Assembly: GCF_014650115.1 (NCBI RefSeq)
Contig: NZ_BMUI01000025.1
Location: 48,350-112,349, forward strand
Length of the DNA: 64,000 nt
Direction: 5' to 3'
From: Streptomyces olivaceoviridis
GTDB taxonomy: Bacteria; Actinomycetota; Actinomycetes; Streptomycetales; Streptomycetaceae
A model generated the notes under the pieces. It was given only the letters and a program-made list of their open reading frames with translations. It was not told the DNA's origin and did no database searches. Below are positions 10,942 to 19,985 of this stretch, in pieces. Numbering within the stretch: position 1 is the first letter of the stretch; every line of letters starts with the position of its first letter. The position numbers were made by a program, and so were the translations under genes.

Positions 10942-12246
10942 GTGCCTGCCCGGCCCGCACCGACCACCGACGACGCAGGTCCTTCCCGGCAGGAACGGAG
11001 ATCCCTGCTGAGGGACCCGGGCTTCTTGAGGCTCTGGTCCGGTACCACCGCCTCCGGCCTCGCCACGTGGGCCCTGCCGTTCGTGCTAGGGCTGGCGGTG
11101 TTCCACGGCACGATCACCGCCATCGACCTGGGCGCCTTGCTCGCCGCCCGCACCGCCGGCTTCCTCGCGGCGGTGCCCGTCGCCGGCGTCCTCGCCGACC
11201 GGCACTCCCGCAGGGGTGTGGTCCTGTGGTCCGGTCTCGCCGGAGCGGTCGCGCTGCCCGTGACGGCCCTCGCCCTCGACCGGTCCACGCCGCTCACCGC
11301 ACTCGCCTGCGCGGTCGCCGGCGCGGGGCAAGGCGCCTGCCGGCCCGCCTTCCAGGCGCTGGCCGCCGAAGTCGTCGACGAGGCCCACCGCCAGCACGCC
11401 AACGCGGCACTGACCCTCGCGGTGCGTGTCACCACCCTCGCCGGGCCCTCCCTGACGACGCTGGCCGCCCTGGCCCTCGGCGACCGGGCGCTGCTGCTGT
11501 GCGTCGGACTGCTCTGGCTCGCCGCCGCCCTCCTGCCGGGAGGCGGCGCACGTGCGGACGGCGGAAGCACCGTGCCTTCTGGCCGGCCCACGCGGACGGG
11601 CCTGCTGAAGGAGTTCGCCGAGGGGGTGCGGGAAGCCCGGCGACATCCGTGGTTCCTGGCCGGCCTGGCGGCCCTGACGGCGGTCATCGCCACCGGGTAC
11701 TCGGCCACCGGTGTCGCTCTGCCGCTGGTCAGCCGCGACGAGTACGGCTCGGGGGCGGTGCTCGCCGGCGCCACCACCGCGTACACCGCCGGAGCCCTCC
11801 TCGGGGCCCTGCTCATCGCCCGCCGGCGCCCGCGCACCCAGGGCTGGGCGGCACTCGCGGGTCTGGCCGCATACGGGTTCGCGCCGCTGAGCCTGATGAC
11901 CCATGTGCACCCGATCGCGGTCATGACCGCCTACGCCGTCGCCGGCCTCGGTATCGAATGGTTCAACGTGCCCTGGTTCACCGCCACCCAACGCGAGGTC
12001 GCCCCCGACAAACTCGCCCGGGTCTCCTCACTGGACTTCCTGCTCTCCTACGGTCTCGCCCCGGCCGGGCTGGCCCTGATCGCCCCCGCCATCGACGCCT
12101 TCGGCACCGGCCGGGTCCTCGCCGCCTGCGCGGCGGTCTGTTTCGCCGCCCCGGCTCTCGCCGCCCTCGTACCCGGCACACGCCACTTCTCCGGGCGAGC
12201 CACCCGCTCCTCGCCCGGCGGACCGCCGACGGGCGGCCCCAGGTGA
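10942..12246 (+). CDS. MFS transporter
   Basis: 434 aa with about twelve hydrophobic segments. The MFS loop 2-3 motif appears as GVLADRHSRRGVVLWSG, close to the consensus GxLADRxGRR. The N-terminal SLLRDPGFLRLWSGTTASGLATW segment is typical of MFS drug/enterobactin-exporter-like proteins in actinobacteria. The GTG at 10942 has GTAGGAG about 9 bases before it. The C-terminus is cytoplasmic and Ser/Gly/Pro-rich. Substrate unknown; no regulator gene is adjacent. Confidence 0.85.
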   Translation: MPARPAPTTDDAGPSRQERRSLLRDPGFLRLWSGTTASGLATWALPFVLGLAVFHGTITAIDLGALLAARTAGFLAAVPVAGVLADRHSRRGVVLWSGLAGAVALPVTALALDRSTPLTALACAVAGAGQGACRPAFQALAAEVVDEAHRQHANAALTLAVRVTTLAGPSLTTLAALALGDRALLLCVGLLWLAAALLPGGGARADGGSTVPSGRPTRTGLLKEFAEGVREARRHPWFLAGLAALTAVIATGYSATGVALPLVSRDEYGSGAVLAGATTAYTAGALLGALLIARRRPRTQGWAALAGLAAYGFAPLSLMTHVHPIAVMTAYAVAGLGIEWFNVPWFTATQREVAPDKLARVSSLDFLLSYGLAPAGLALIAPAIDAFGTGRVLAACAAVCFAAPALAALVPGTRHFSGRATRSSPGGPPTGGPR

Positions 12247-12499
12247 GCGTCCCCGGCCCGCCTGCCGGTGAGAGCGGCAAGGACCTCGGCGCGCCCCCAT
12301 GTCGCCCCGTCCCGCCACCTCCGCGCGGCGTTGAGCGCTCCCCCAGGGGCACGACCCGCCGTACACGAAGGCCGCACCATCCACCATCACGGTGACCCAG
12401 GTCACATGATGCGCCGGGAACTTCCCCCGCCCTCGCCCCGACTCCTGTGCTGCAACCGCCGACCAGGTTGCCGCCGATACAGGGAGAAGAGGGTCCGAG

Positions 12500-13972
12500 A
12501 TGCCCGAACGCCGGATACCGCCGGACGCGCAGGCCGCACCGGTGAGTCAGGCCCTGAGCCCGGAGCCGGGCGCGGACGTGCCACCGTCGCCGCGCCCGGC
12601 GGGCGAGCCGACCACCAGCGCCCCCCGTGCGGTGCCGGGGCCATGGAGCAACCTGCGGCCCCTGCTGCTGCGCCTGCACTTCTACGCCGGAATCCTCGTC
12701 GGCCCGTTCATCCTCGTCGCCGCTGTGACGGGACTCGCCTACACCGTCACACCGCAGATCGAGTCGGCGCTCTACGCGCACGAACTCAAGGTGACGCCGC
12801 GCGGAGCCGCCGAGCCGCTCGCCCATCAGGTGGCCGCGGCACGGCGGGCGGTCCCCGACGGCACTCTGCTGTCGGTGACGAAGGGCGCGGGTCCCACCGA
12901 CTCCACCCGCGTCACCTTCGAGAAGGACGGCTTGCCCGAGGGATATACGCTCACCGCCTTCGTCGACCCGTACAACGGCAAGGTGCTCGGACAGCTGAGG
13001 ACGTTCAGCCAGTGGCTGCCGGCCCGGGCGTGGCTCGACGACCTGCACCGGAACCTTCATCTGGGCCACTTCGGCCGCAACTACAGCGAGATCGCGGCGA
13101 GTTGGCTCTGGGTGGAGGTGCTCGGGGGCCTCGCCCTGTGGGCTGGGACCACGCGCAACCGTCGACGGCTGCGCCGTCTGCTGCTGCCGCGCGGCGGTGC
13201 CGGAAGCCGCAAACGCACCCTGTCCTGGCACGGTGCCGTCGGTCTGTGGGCCTCCGTCGGCCTGCTCGCCCTGTCCGCCACCGGCCTGACCTGGTCCGCT
13301 CATGCCGGCGCGAACATCGGGCGGATCCAGGACGCCTTGGGCGGCAGCACTCCCTCGGTGTCCACGGCGCTGCCCCCCGGCGAGGGGACCGGCGGAGGCA
13401 CGGAAGACGTCAAGAAGGACATCGGGATCGACGCGGCCGTGGCCTCGGCCCGTCACGCCGGCCTGGTCGGTGTACTCGTCGTCACTCCGCCCCACGACGA
13501 GCACTCCGCCTATGTCGTGGCGGAGAACACCCGCAGTTGGCCGGAACGGCAGGACTCCGTCGCGGTCGACCCGGCCACCGGCAAGGTGACGCAGAAGCTG
13601 AAGTTCGACGACTTCCCGCTGCTCGCCAAGCTGACGTCCTGGGGCGTCGACGCGCACATGGGGCTGCTGTTCGGCCTCGCCAACCAGATCGCCCTGGCCC
13701 TGCTCGCCATCGCCGTGATCGCGATGACCCTGTGGGCCTATCGCATGTGGTGGCTGCGCCGGCCGACCCGCGCGGAGGGGTTCGCCGTCGGGCGCGCACC
13801 CGCGCGCGGGGCCTGGCGCAGGGTGCCCGGCCGGGTGCTCGCGCCGGTCGTGCTGCTGGCCGCCGTCATCGGCTACTACGTGCCGTTCTTCGGTCTGCCC
13901 CTGCTGCTGTTCGTCCTGGTGGACGTGGCCGTCGGAGCCCTGCGGCGGCGCCGGGCGGAGGTGCGGGGATGA
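12500..13972 (+). CDS. PepSY-associated transmembrane protein
   Basis: 490 aa. After a disordered Pro-rich N-terminus the LRLHFYAGILVGPFILVAAVTGLAY helix starts the PepSY_TM fold. Further features are the LHRNLHLGHFGRNYSE loop, a WLWVEVLGGLALW helix, the LSWHGAVGLWASVGLLALSATG helix, and a PepSY-like external region (about residues 290-370) ending in VDAHMGLLFGL. Conserved histidines in helices are compatible with heme or metal. Such proteins often sit in iron, copper or nickel loci and may act as membrane reductases; that role is inference. RBS GGGAGAAG precedes the ATG. It overlaps the next gene by ATGA. Confidence 0.85.
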   Translation: MPERRIPPDAQAAPVSQALSPEPGADVPPSPRPAGEPTTSAPRAVPGPWSNLRPLLLRLHFYAGILVGPFILVAAVTGLAYTVTPQIESALYAHELKVTPRGAAEPLAHQVAAARRAVPDGTLLSVTKGAGPTDSTRVTFEKDGLPEGYTLTAFVDPYNGKVLGQLRTFSQWLPARAWLDDLHRNLHLGHFGRNYSEIAASWLWVEVLGGLALWAGTTRNRRRLRRLLLPRGGAGSRKRTLSWHGAVGLWASVGLLALSATGLTWSAHAGANIGRIQDALGGSTPSVSTALPPGEGTGGGTEDVKKDIGIDAAVASARHAGLVGVLVVTPPHDEHSAYVVAENTRSWPERQDSVAVDPATGKVTQKLKFDDFPLLAKLTSWGVDAHMGLLFGLANQIALALLAIAVIAMTLWAYRMWWLRRPTRAEGFAVGRAPARGAWRRVPGRVLAPVVLLAAVIGYYVPFFGLPLLLFVLVDVAVGALRRRRAEVRG

Positions 13973-14631
13973 TCGCGGCGGCCGGACTGCGCTGGATCCT
14001 GACCCTGCTGTTCGCCGTGTCCGTCGTCCACGCGGTGTGGCGAGCCGTCCTGCCCGGGACGCGGGCCGCTGACCGGGTGGACCACACGCTGCACGCGGCG
14101 ATGGGCGTGCTGATGACGGCGATGGCCTGGCCCTGGGGCATGGACCTGTCGGCCGCGCCCCAGGTCGTACTGTTCTCGGCGGGAGCCCTGTGGTTCGCGG
14201 TCGCGGCGCTTCTCCGCTTCCGCGCCGACGGCTCGCGCATCGCGGCGGTGCTCGCCGCCTGGCCGCACGTCGTGATGACAGCGGCCATGGCCTGGATGGT
14301 CGCGGCGATGGACGCCTCCGGCTCCATGGCGGGCCACTCCGGCGGGGGCGGCATGCACGAGATGCACATGGCGGGCGCTGACGGCCTCGCCTCCATGAGC
14401 CTGTCGGGCACGGGACCGAGGCTGGTGGCGGGGGTGCTCGCCGCCGTCCTGGCCGGCATCGGCCTGGTCTGGCTGACCCGTGCTCTCGACCTGGCGCGCG
14501 CCTGGGACCCGGCACCTGGGCGGGCCCCGAGAACCGCGGCGCCCGGGGAAGGCGTCGCCGGAGCTCTGGCGTTCGGATGCCATGCCTCCATGGCACTGGG
14601 CATGGCGGTGATGTTCGTCCTGCTCGTGTAG
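13969..14631 (+). CDS. DUF5134-like membrane protein with His/Met-rich loop
   Basis: 220 aa with about five or six transmembrane segments (LRWILTLLFAVSVVHAVW at the start, VLLV at the end). A soluble loop near residues 120-140 is rich in Gly, His and Met (HSGGGGMHEMHMAG). It could bind a soft or borderline metal such as Cu or Ni. The ATG overlaps the PepSY stop (ATGA), so the two are co-translated. DUF5134 proteins are common in actinobacteria without assigned function. The position directly before a Ni-type importer, though across a terminator, is suggestive only. Confidence 0.8.
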   Translation: MIAAAGLRWILTLLFAVSVVHAVWRAVLPGTRAADRVDHTLHAAMGVLMTAMAWPWGMDLSAAPQVVLFSAGALWFAVAALLRFRADGSRIAAVLAAWPHVVMTAAMAWMVAAMDASGSMAGHSGGGGMHEMHMAGADGLASMSLSGTGPRLVAGVLAAVLAGIGLVWLTRALDLARAWDPAPGRAPRTAAPGEGVAGALAFGCHASMALGMAVMFVLLV

Positions 14632-14680
14632 GGACCGGCGCGCCGGCGGCGAAGCGGGCCACAGGAGCGGTCCGGGCCGC

Positions 14681-14732
14681 CGCCCCGAGGCACATCCGCT
14701 GCCCGCCGGGGCGGCGGATGTGCCTCGGGGCG
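14681..14732. terminator. Perfect 19-bp stem terminator hairpin
   Basis: Arms at 14681-14699 and 14714-14732 are perfectly complementary over 19 bp with a 14-nt GC-rich loop. An A-run (GAAAAAG) follows on the + strand. It separates the PepSY/DUF5134 pair from the nickel-type ABC operon, and isolates the Nur-type promoter. Confidence 0.8.
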
Positions 14733-14777
14733 TGAAAAAGCCTGGGGCATGGACTGGTTTCCGACTGACCCGGGTAA

Positions 14778-14823
14778 CCCTTATTGCAACTAAGATGCAA
14801 CAGCAACTAACAGGCAATAAGGG
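14778..14823. promoter_or_regulatory. Nur-type nickel operator and 10-bp inverted repeat
   Basis: TTGCAA-CTAAG-ATGCAA at 14784-14800 fits the published Streptomyces Nur box (tTGCaa-N5-ttGCAA) except for one base. It is embedded in a perfect 10-bp inverted repeat, CCCTTATTGC (14778-14787) and GCAATAAGGG (14814-14823). A direct repeat GCAACTAA occurs at 14786 and 14803. TAAGAT at 14791-14796 could be the -10 element. Nur is a Fur-family nickel repressor known to control nikABCDE and sodF, so this predicts repression of the downstream genes by nickel. Confidence 0.72.
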
Positions 14824-14833
14824 TGTGAGGTCC

Positions 14834-16417
14834 ATGACGGTCCGACGGATACGGACAGCCGCCGCAGCGGCCCTGCTCATCGGTGTCGCCGCCTGCTCGG
14901 CGCCTGGCGACGGCACGGGCAGCGGCGACCTGGCCGACTCCGTCGTGATCGGGGTGGCCTCCGAGCCGGACACGCTCAGCCCACTGCTCGGCTACGGCAA
15001 GGACGGTGCCTCGAAGATCTTCGACGGCCTGCTCGCCCGGGACGCCGACCTGAAGCTGAAGCCCGCGCTGGCGAAAGCACTCCCCACGGTCGGTGACAAC
15101 GGCCTGACCTACACCTTCGCCCTGCGCGACGGCGTGAAGTTCAGCGACGGGAAGCCACTGACCTCCGCCGACGTGGTGTTCACGTACGAGACGATCCTCG
15201 ACGCGGAGACCAACAACCCCCACCGCAGCGAACTGGACGCCATCAAGAAGGTGCGGGCCGACGGCGAGGACCGGGTCGTCTTCACCCTCAAGTACCCGTA
15301 CGCCGCCTTCGTCGGGCGCACGGTGCTGCCCATCGTCCCCGAGCACATCGCCGGCGCACAGGACCCCGACACCGGGGCCTTCAACACCGAACCGGTCGGT
15401 ACCGGTCCGTACGTCCTGGCGTCCTGGCGCAAGGGCGAGAAGCTCACGTTCAGGGCCAACCCCGGCTACTGGGGCGGTGCGCCGAAGGTGAAGAAGCTGA
15501 CCATGGCGATCATCGAGGACGACGACGTGCGTGCCACCCGGCTGCGCTCCGGCGACCTCGACGGCGCGATCCTGCCGCCCAACCTCGCCGCCACCTTCCG
15601 CAACGAGAAGGCGAAGAAGACGTACGAGGCGAAGACCTACGACTTCCGCGCGGTCGCCCTCCCCACCGGGAACAAGGTCACCGGCGACCGCGCGATCCGT
15701 CAGGCCCTGGACGCCGCCGTCGACCGCCGGGCCATGGTCGACAAGATCCTGGACGGCGCCGGTCGCCCGGCGTACGGGCCGCTGCCGGTCGACGACCCCT
15801 GGTTCGCCAAGGGAACCGAGCGCAGGCAGGACCTCGCCAAGGCCAAGCGCATCCTGGACCAGGCGGGCTGGAAGACCGGTGACGGCGGCATCCGCGCCAA
15901 GGGCGGGCAGCGGGCCTCCTTCACCCTCCTCTACCCCTCCGGCGACAAGGTCCGTCAGGACCATGCCCTGGCATACGCCTCCGACGCCGAAAGGGCCGGC
16001 ATCGAGGTGAAGGTGGAGAGCGCCACCTGGGACGTCATCGAACCGCGCATGGAGAACGACGCGGTCCTCGCCGGCTTCGGAACCAGCGGCGACCCCGACT
16101 ACGGCCTCTACACCCTGCTGCACTCCTCGCTCGCGGGCGACGGCTTCAACAACATGGCCCGCTACGACGACCGGGACGTGGACAAGGCACTCGACACCGG
16201 CCGCCACAGCTCCGACACGGCGACCCGCGAGGCCGCGTACGACAGGCTCCAGCGTGAACTGGTGAAGAACCCCGGCTACACCTTCCTCACCCACATCGAT
16301 CACCTCTACGTTCTCGCCGACCGGTGGGACGGGCTGACCACGCAGGTCGAGCCGCACGAGCACGGCTTCGCCAGCGGTCCGTGGTGGGACGTCGAGGCCT
16401 GGCAGCCGAAGAAGTGA
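14834..16417 (+). CDS. nikA: Nickel/peptide ABC substrate-binding lipoprotein
   Basis: 527 aa SBP_bac_5 receptor. The lipoprotein signal ends GVAAC with C21 lipidated. Family motifs: VIGVASEPDTLSPLLGYGKDG near the mature N-terminus, LRDGVKFSDGKPLTSADVVFTYE, GTGPYVLASWRKGEKLTFRANP and WWDVEAWQPKK at the end. The start is ATG 14834; upstream codons run through the operator. It is the first gene of five overlapping or abutting genes encoding a complete importer. Assignment to nickel rests on the Nur box and on gene order matching nikABCDE; the protein alone could equally bind peptides. Confidence 0.8.
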   Translation: MTVRRIRTAAAAALLIGVAACSAPGDGTGSGDLADSVVIGVASEPDTLSPLLGYGKDGASKIFDGLLARDADLKLKPALAKALPTVGDNGLTYTFALRDGVKFSDGKPLTSADVVFTYETILDAETNNPHRSELDAIKKVRADGEDRVVFTLKYPYAAFVGRTVLPIVPEHIAGAQDPDTGAFNTEPVGTGPYVLASWRKGEKLTFRANPGYWGGAPKVKKLTMAIIEDDDVRATRLRSGDLDGAILPPNLAATFRNEKAKKTYEAKTYDFRAVALPTGNKVTGDRAIRQALDAAVDRRAMVDKILDGAGRPAYGPLPVDDPWFAKGTERRQDLAKAKRILDQAGWKTGDGGIRAKGGQRASFTLLYPSGDKVRQDHALAYASDAERAGIEVKVESATWDVIEPRMENDAVLAGFGTSGDPDYGLYTLLHSSLAGDGFNNMARYDDRDVDKALDTGRHSSDTATREAAYDRLQRELVKNPGYTFLTHIDHLYVLADRWDGLTTQVEPHEHGFASGPWWDVEAWQPKK

Positions 16418-17406
16418 ACCGGCTCCCGTGGGCGGCGATGGCCCGGCTGGCGGGTCGCCGGCTGCTGTTCTTCGTCCCCGTACTGCTCATCGTCACCTTC
16501 GGCGTCTTCGCGATCGCCGCCGCCTCCCCCTTCGACCCGGTCAAGGCGTACGCCGGCACGGCGGCGTTCGGCTCGGACGCGCGGACCCTGGAACGGCTGC
16601 GGGAGAACCTGGGCGTGGACCAGCCGTTCACCTCCCGCTGGTGGCACTGGCTGACCGCCGCGCTCGGCGGTGACCTCGGCCAGTCCAGCGTCATGCGGCA
16701 GCCGGTCGCCCAGGTCATCGGCGAACGCCTGGTGTGGTCCAGCCTCCTGTGCGGGGCCGCGTTCGTGGTGGCGGTACTGACGGGCACGGTGCTCGGGGTG
16801 CTGGCGGCCCGCCGCCCCGGTTCCGCGCTCGACCGGGCCGTCACCTCCCTCACGTACTCCCTGGAGGCGGCACCCGTCTTCTGGCTCGCCCTGCTGGCCG
16901 TCTGGCTGTTCGCCCTTCGATCGGGCGTGCTCCCGGCCGGCGGGCTCACCGACACCGCGAGCGAGCAGGTCACGTTCTCGCAGGTGGCCGGCCATCTCGT
17001 GCTGCCGACCGGGGTGCTGGCGGTCTCCCAGCTCCCCTGGTTCACCTTGTACGTCCGCCAGGGGGTCGGTGACGCGCTCGCCGAGGATCCCGTACGCGGC
17101 GCGCGGGCCAGGGGGGTGAGCGAGCGTACCGTCCTGCTCGGTCATGCCCTGCGTTCCGGACTGCTGCCGGTCCTCACCCTGGTCGGCTCCCGGGTGCCCG
17201 AACTCATCACCGGTGCCCTGCTGGTGGAGAGCGTCTTCAGCTGGCCGGGTATCGCAGCGGCCACCGTCGAGGCCGCCGCAGCCGTCGATTTCCCGCTGCT
17301 CGCCGCCCTGACGACCCTGGCCACCGCCGCGGTGCTCGTCGGAAACCTCCTCGCCGACCTGCTCTACGGCCTCTTCGATCCGAGGGTGGAGTTCCGTGAC
17401 ATGTGA
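16414..17406 (+). CDS. nikB: Nickel-type ABC permease (NikB-like)
   Basis: 330 aa PepT-family permease: N-terminal helix RLLFFVPVLLIVTFGVFAIAAA, the external SRWWHWLTAALGGDLGQSS motif, and about five further helices. The EAA loop is around RGARARGVSERTVLLGHALRSG. The C-terminus ends YGLFDPRVEF, typical of NikB/DppB proteins. The GTG start at 16414 overlaps the receptor stop (GTGA); a second possible start is ATG 16438. Partner of the next permease. Confidence 0.85.
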   Translation: MNRLPWAAMARLAGRRLLFFVPVLLIVTFGVFAIAAASPFDPVKAYAGTAAFGSDARTLERLRENLGVDQPFTSRWWHWLTAALGGDLGQSSVMRQPVAQVIGERLVWSSLLCGAAFVVAVLTGTVLGVLAARRPGSALDRAVTSLTYSLEAAPVFWLALLAVWLFALRSGVLPAGGLTDTASEQVTFSQVAGHLVLPTGVLAVSQLPWFTLYVRQGVGDALAEDPVRGARARGVSERTVLLGHALRSGLLPVLTLVGSRVPELITGALLVESVFSWPGIAAATVEAAAAVDFPLLAALTTLATAAVLVGNLLADLLYGLFDPRVEFRDM

Positions 17407-18277
17407 ATCCGCGGCCGAGCCCGCCTGGCGGTCGTACGGTGTCCGCCGCCGCTCGACCACTGCCGTGCGACTGCGCGTCTCCGCGGCCCTGGTCGCCGTC
17501 ACCGTTCTCGCCGTCCTCCTCGTGCCGCCACTGGTCCGGCTCGACCAGCAGACCGTCGACCTGGGCTCGAAGCTGCTGCCACCGGGCTGGGCCCACCCCT
17601 TCGGCACCGACGATCTGGGCCGGGACCTGCTGCTGCGCTGTGTCTACGGCCTCAGGATCTCCCTGCTCGTCGGCGTCGCCGCGGCCCTCGTCGCCACCGT
17701 GATCGGCACCGCCGTCGGAGCGACCGCCGGAGCGCTGGGCGGCTGGGTCGACCAGGGTGTCATGCGGGTCGTCGACACGATCGCGTCCGTGCCGCACCTG
17801 CTGCTCGGCATCTTCATCGTGGCCATGTTCCGGCCCGGGGTATGGCCGGTGGTGGTCTCGGTAGCGCTCACCCACTGGCTGTCCACCGCCCGGATCGTGC
17901 GCGCCGAGGTGTTGTCCCTGCGCTCGCGCCCGTACATCGACGCCGCCGTCTCCGGGGGCGCGTCCCGGTGGCGGGTGGCGGTACGGCACCTGCTGCCCGC
18001 CGTGCTGCCCCGGGCGGCGCTGGCCGCCGTGCTGATGGTGCCGCACGCCATGTGGCACGAGTCGGCGCTGTCCTTCCTCGGGCTGGGACTGCCGACCCAC
18101 ATGGCCAGCCTCGGCAACCTCGTTCAGGGCGGGCGGAGCTCGCTCCTTGCCGGGCAGTGGTGGCCCACCCTCTTCCCGGGTCTGTTCATCATCGTCCCCA
18201 CACTGGCCGTCGCCGGCCTCGCCGGTGCCTGGCGGGAGCGGATCGATCCCCGCCGCCGATCGGAGCTGATGCTGTGA
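17396..18277 (+). CDS. nikC: Nickel-type ABC permease (NikC-like)
   Basis: 293 aa DppC/NikC-type permease. It carries the HPFGTDDLGRDLLLRCVYGLR motif that marks the family, then a six-helix transmembrane domain. The EAA loop is around DAAVSGGASRWRVAVRHLLP, and ALSFLGLGLPTHMASLGNL lies near the end. It starts with GTG inside the last codons of the previous gene (11-base overlap) and ends overlapping the first ATPase, consistent with translational coupling. Confidence 0.87.
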   Translation: MTCESAAEPAWRSYGVRRRSTTAVRLRVSAALVAVTVLAVLLVPPLVRLDQQTVDLGSKLLPPGWAHPFGTDDLGRDLLLRCVYGLRISLLVGVAAALVATVIGTAVGATAGALGGWVDQGVMRVVDTIASVPHLLLGIFIVAMFRPGVWPVVVSVALTHWLSTARIVRAEVLSLRSRPYIDAAVSGGASRWRVAVRHLLPAVLPRAALAAVLMVPHAMWHESALSFLGLGLPTHMASLGNLVQGGRSSLLAGQWWPTLFPGLFIIVPTLAVAGLAGAWRERIDPRRRSELML

Positions 18278-19239
18278 CCGACCGAACACCGGTCCTCTCG
18301 GTACGCGGGCTGTCCGTACGCTTCCTCATGCCCGCGGGGCGCCGGATCGCCGCGGTCACCGACGCCCACTTCGACGTGGCCGCCGGCGAATGCCTGGCTC
18401 TGATCGGCGAGAGCGGCTGTGGCAAGTCGGTCCTCGCCTCCGCCCTCCTGGGTCTCCTGCCCGCCAACGCCCAGGGCGCGGGCGAGGCGCGCCTCGGCGA
18501 CCTGGACCTGCTCTCGGCCGACGAACGCACCCTCGCCCGGACGGTACGGGGCCGGCTGATCGGACTCATCCCGCAGAGCCCGGCCGCCCATCTCACCCCC
18601 GTGCGCACCATCCGCTCCCACCTGGAGGAGACCGTCCGTGCGGTGAGCGGTGCACGAGGGCGCGCCGCCGTGCGAGCCGCAGCCGAAAGGGCCGCCGAAC
18701 GCGCCGCGTTCCCCGCCGACCACCTCGATCACCACCCGCACCAGCTCTCCGGCGGCCTGGCCCAGCGTGCCGCCACGGCCCTCGCTCTCGTCGGCGAGGC
18801 ACCTCTCCTGCTCGCCGACGAACCGACCACGGGACTCGACCGCGACCTCGTGGACCACACGGTGGACGAACTGCGACGCCATGTGGACGACGGCCAACGG
18901 GCCCTGCTGATGATCACGCACGATCTGGCCGCCGCCGAGCGCATCGCCGACCGTGTGGCCGTGATGTACGCCGGCCGGATCGTCGAACTCGCCGACGCGG
19001 AGACCTTCTTCGGCGTCGCAGGCCCCCGCCACCCCTATGGCCGCGGCCTTCTCCAGGCCCTGCCCGACCGCGCCTTCACCCCGATCCCCGGTATGCCGCC
19101 CGCACTCGGCGCGCTTCCCGACGGCTGCGCCTTCGCCCCGCGCTGCGCACGGGCCACCGACGCCTGCGCCACCCTCCCACCGTCGACCGGCGGCATCTCC
19201 TGCCACCACCCGCACGTGCCGGAGGACCTCCGTGCTTGA
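18274..19239 (+). CDS. nikD: Nickel-type ABC ATPase (NikD-like)
   Basis: 321 aa. Walker A GESGCGKSV (about residues 46-54), Q-loop GLIPQSPAAHLTP, signature LSGGLAQRA, Walker B LLLADEPTTGLD and H-loop ITHD. The C-terminal oligopeptide-type extension holds CAFAPRCARATDAC, a cysteine cluster shared with Opp/Dpp ATPases. The Q and signature motifs are intact, so it should be an active ATPase. GTG start overlaps the permease stop. Confidence 0.88.
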   Translation: MTDRTPVLSVRGLSVRFLMPAGRRIAAVTDAHFDVAAGECLALIGESGCGKSVLASALLGLLPANAQGAGEARLGDLDLLSADERTLARTVRGRLIGLIPQSPAAHLTPVRTIRSHLEETVRAVSGARGRAAVRAAAERAAERAAFPADHLDHHPHQLSGGLAQRAATALALVGEAPLLLADEPTTGLDRDLVDHTVDELRRHVDDGQRALLMITHDLAAAERIADRVAVMYAGRIVELADAETFFGVAGPRHPYGRGLLQALPDRAFTPIPGMPPALGALPDGCAFAPRCARATDACATLPPSTGGISCHHPHVPEDLRA

Positions 19240-19969
19240 ACTGCGTGACATCACAGCCGGATACGACCGCGAAGCCCCCGTCGTCCGCGACGCCTCCCTG
19301 ACCGTCGCCCGCGGCGAGGCCATCGGCCTGCTCGGCCCCAGTGGCTGCGGCAAGTCCACCCTCGCCCGCGTCGCGGCCCTGCTGCACCGCCCCGAGTCGG
19401 GCACCGTCCTCCTCGACGGCGAACCGGTACGACGCTGGCGGCACCGCGCCCCGCGCGGTCTGCGCACCGCCGTCGGCGTGGTCTTCCAGCAGCCCCGGCT
19501 CTCCGCCGACCCCCGGCTGCGGCTCGCCGACCTGATCGCCGAACCCCTGCGCGCCACCGGTCGACGCGACGAAATACCGCAGCGCGTGGCGGAACTGGCC
19601 CCGGCCGTCGGCCTGACCCGGGACCTGCTGGACCGCCGCCCCCACGAAGTCAGCGACGGTCAGCTGCAACGCGCCTGCCTCGCCCGCGCCCTGGTCCTGC
19701 GCCCCCGCTGGCTGGTCTGCGACGAGATGACCGCCATGCTGGACGCCTCCACCACCGCCGCACTGGTGGCGGCCGTCGAAGACTACAGAGCCGCCACCGG
19801 CGCCGGCCTGCTCGCCGTGGGCCACGACCACACCCTCCTGCGCCGCTGGTGCGACCGCGTCCTGCGCTGGCAGGAGGTCACCGGCCGGATCCCGCCGGCC
19901 ACGCCAGGGCTCCCGCGGACCTCCGGCCCCCAGCAGCCCGCCGATGTGCCGCCTGCCGGTGACAGATGA
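19232..19969 (+). CDS. nikE: Nickel-type ABC ATPase (NikE-like)
   Basis: 245 aa second ATPase. Walker A GPSGCGKST, Q-loop VGVVFQQPRLSADP, Walker B WLVCDEMTAMLD, H-loop VGHDHT. Two departures are visible: the signature is VSDGQLQR instead of LSGGQ, and the residue after the Walker B Glu is Met rather than Pro. The short chain lacks the Cys-rich extension of NikD. Hetero-dimeric ABC ATPases often keep one degenerate site, so this subunit may form the less active one. GTG start overlaps NikD by 8 bases. Last gene of the operon. Confidence 0.82.
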   Translation: MLELRDITAGYDREAPVVRDASLTVARGEAIGLLGPSGCGKSTLARVAALLHRPESGTVLLDGEPVRRWRHRAPRGLRTAVGVVFQQPRLSADPRLRLADLIAEPLRATGRRDEIPQRVAELAPAVGLTRDLLDRRPHEVSDGQLQRACLARALVLRPRWLVCDEMTAMLDASTTAALVAAVEDYRAATGAGLLAVGHDHTLLRRWCDRVLRWQEVTGRIPPATPGLPRTSGPQQPADVPPAGDR

Positions 19970-19985
19970 GGAGACGATCACAGGG

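Noticed and set aside
9330..12395. A 1021-codon plus-strand frame over the protease and MFS genes
   Set aside because: Antisense to the protease and out of frame with the MFS gene; no domain motif; explained by GC bias.
11978..14806. A 942-codon open frame on the minus strand across the MFS, PepSY and DUF5134 genes
   Set aside because: It is the complement of three well-supported genes, has Arg/Pro/Ala-rich low-complexity translation and crosses a terminator hairpin. GC bias keeps it open.
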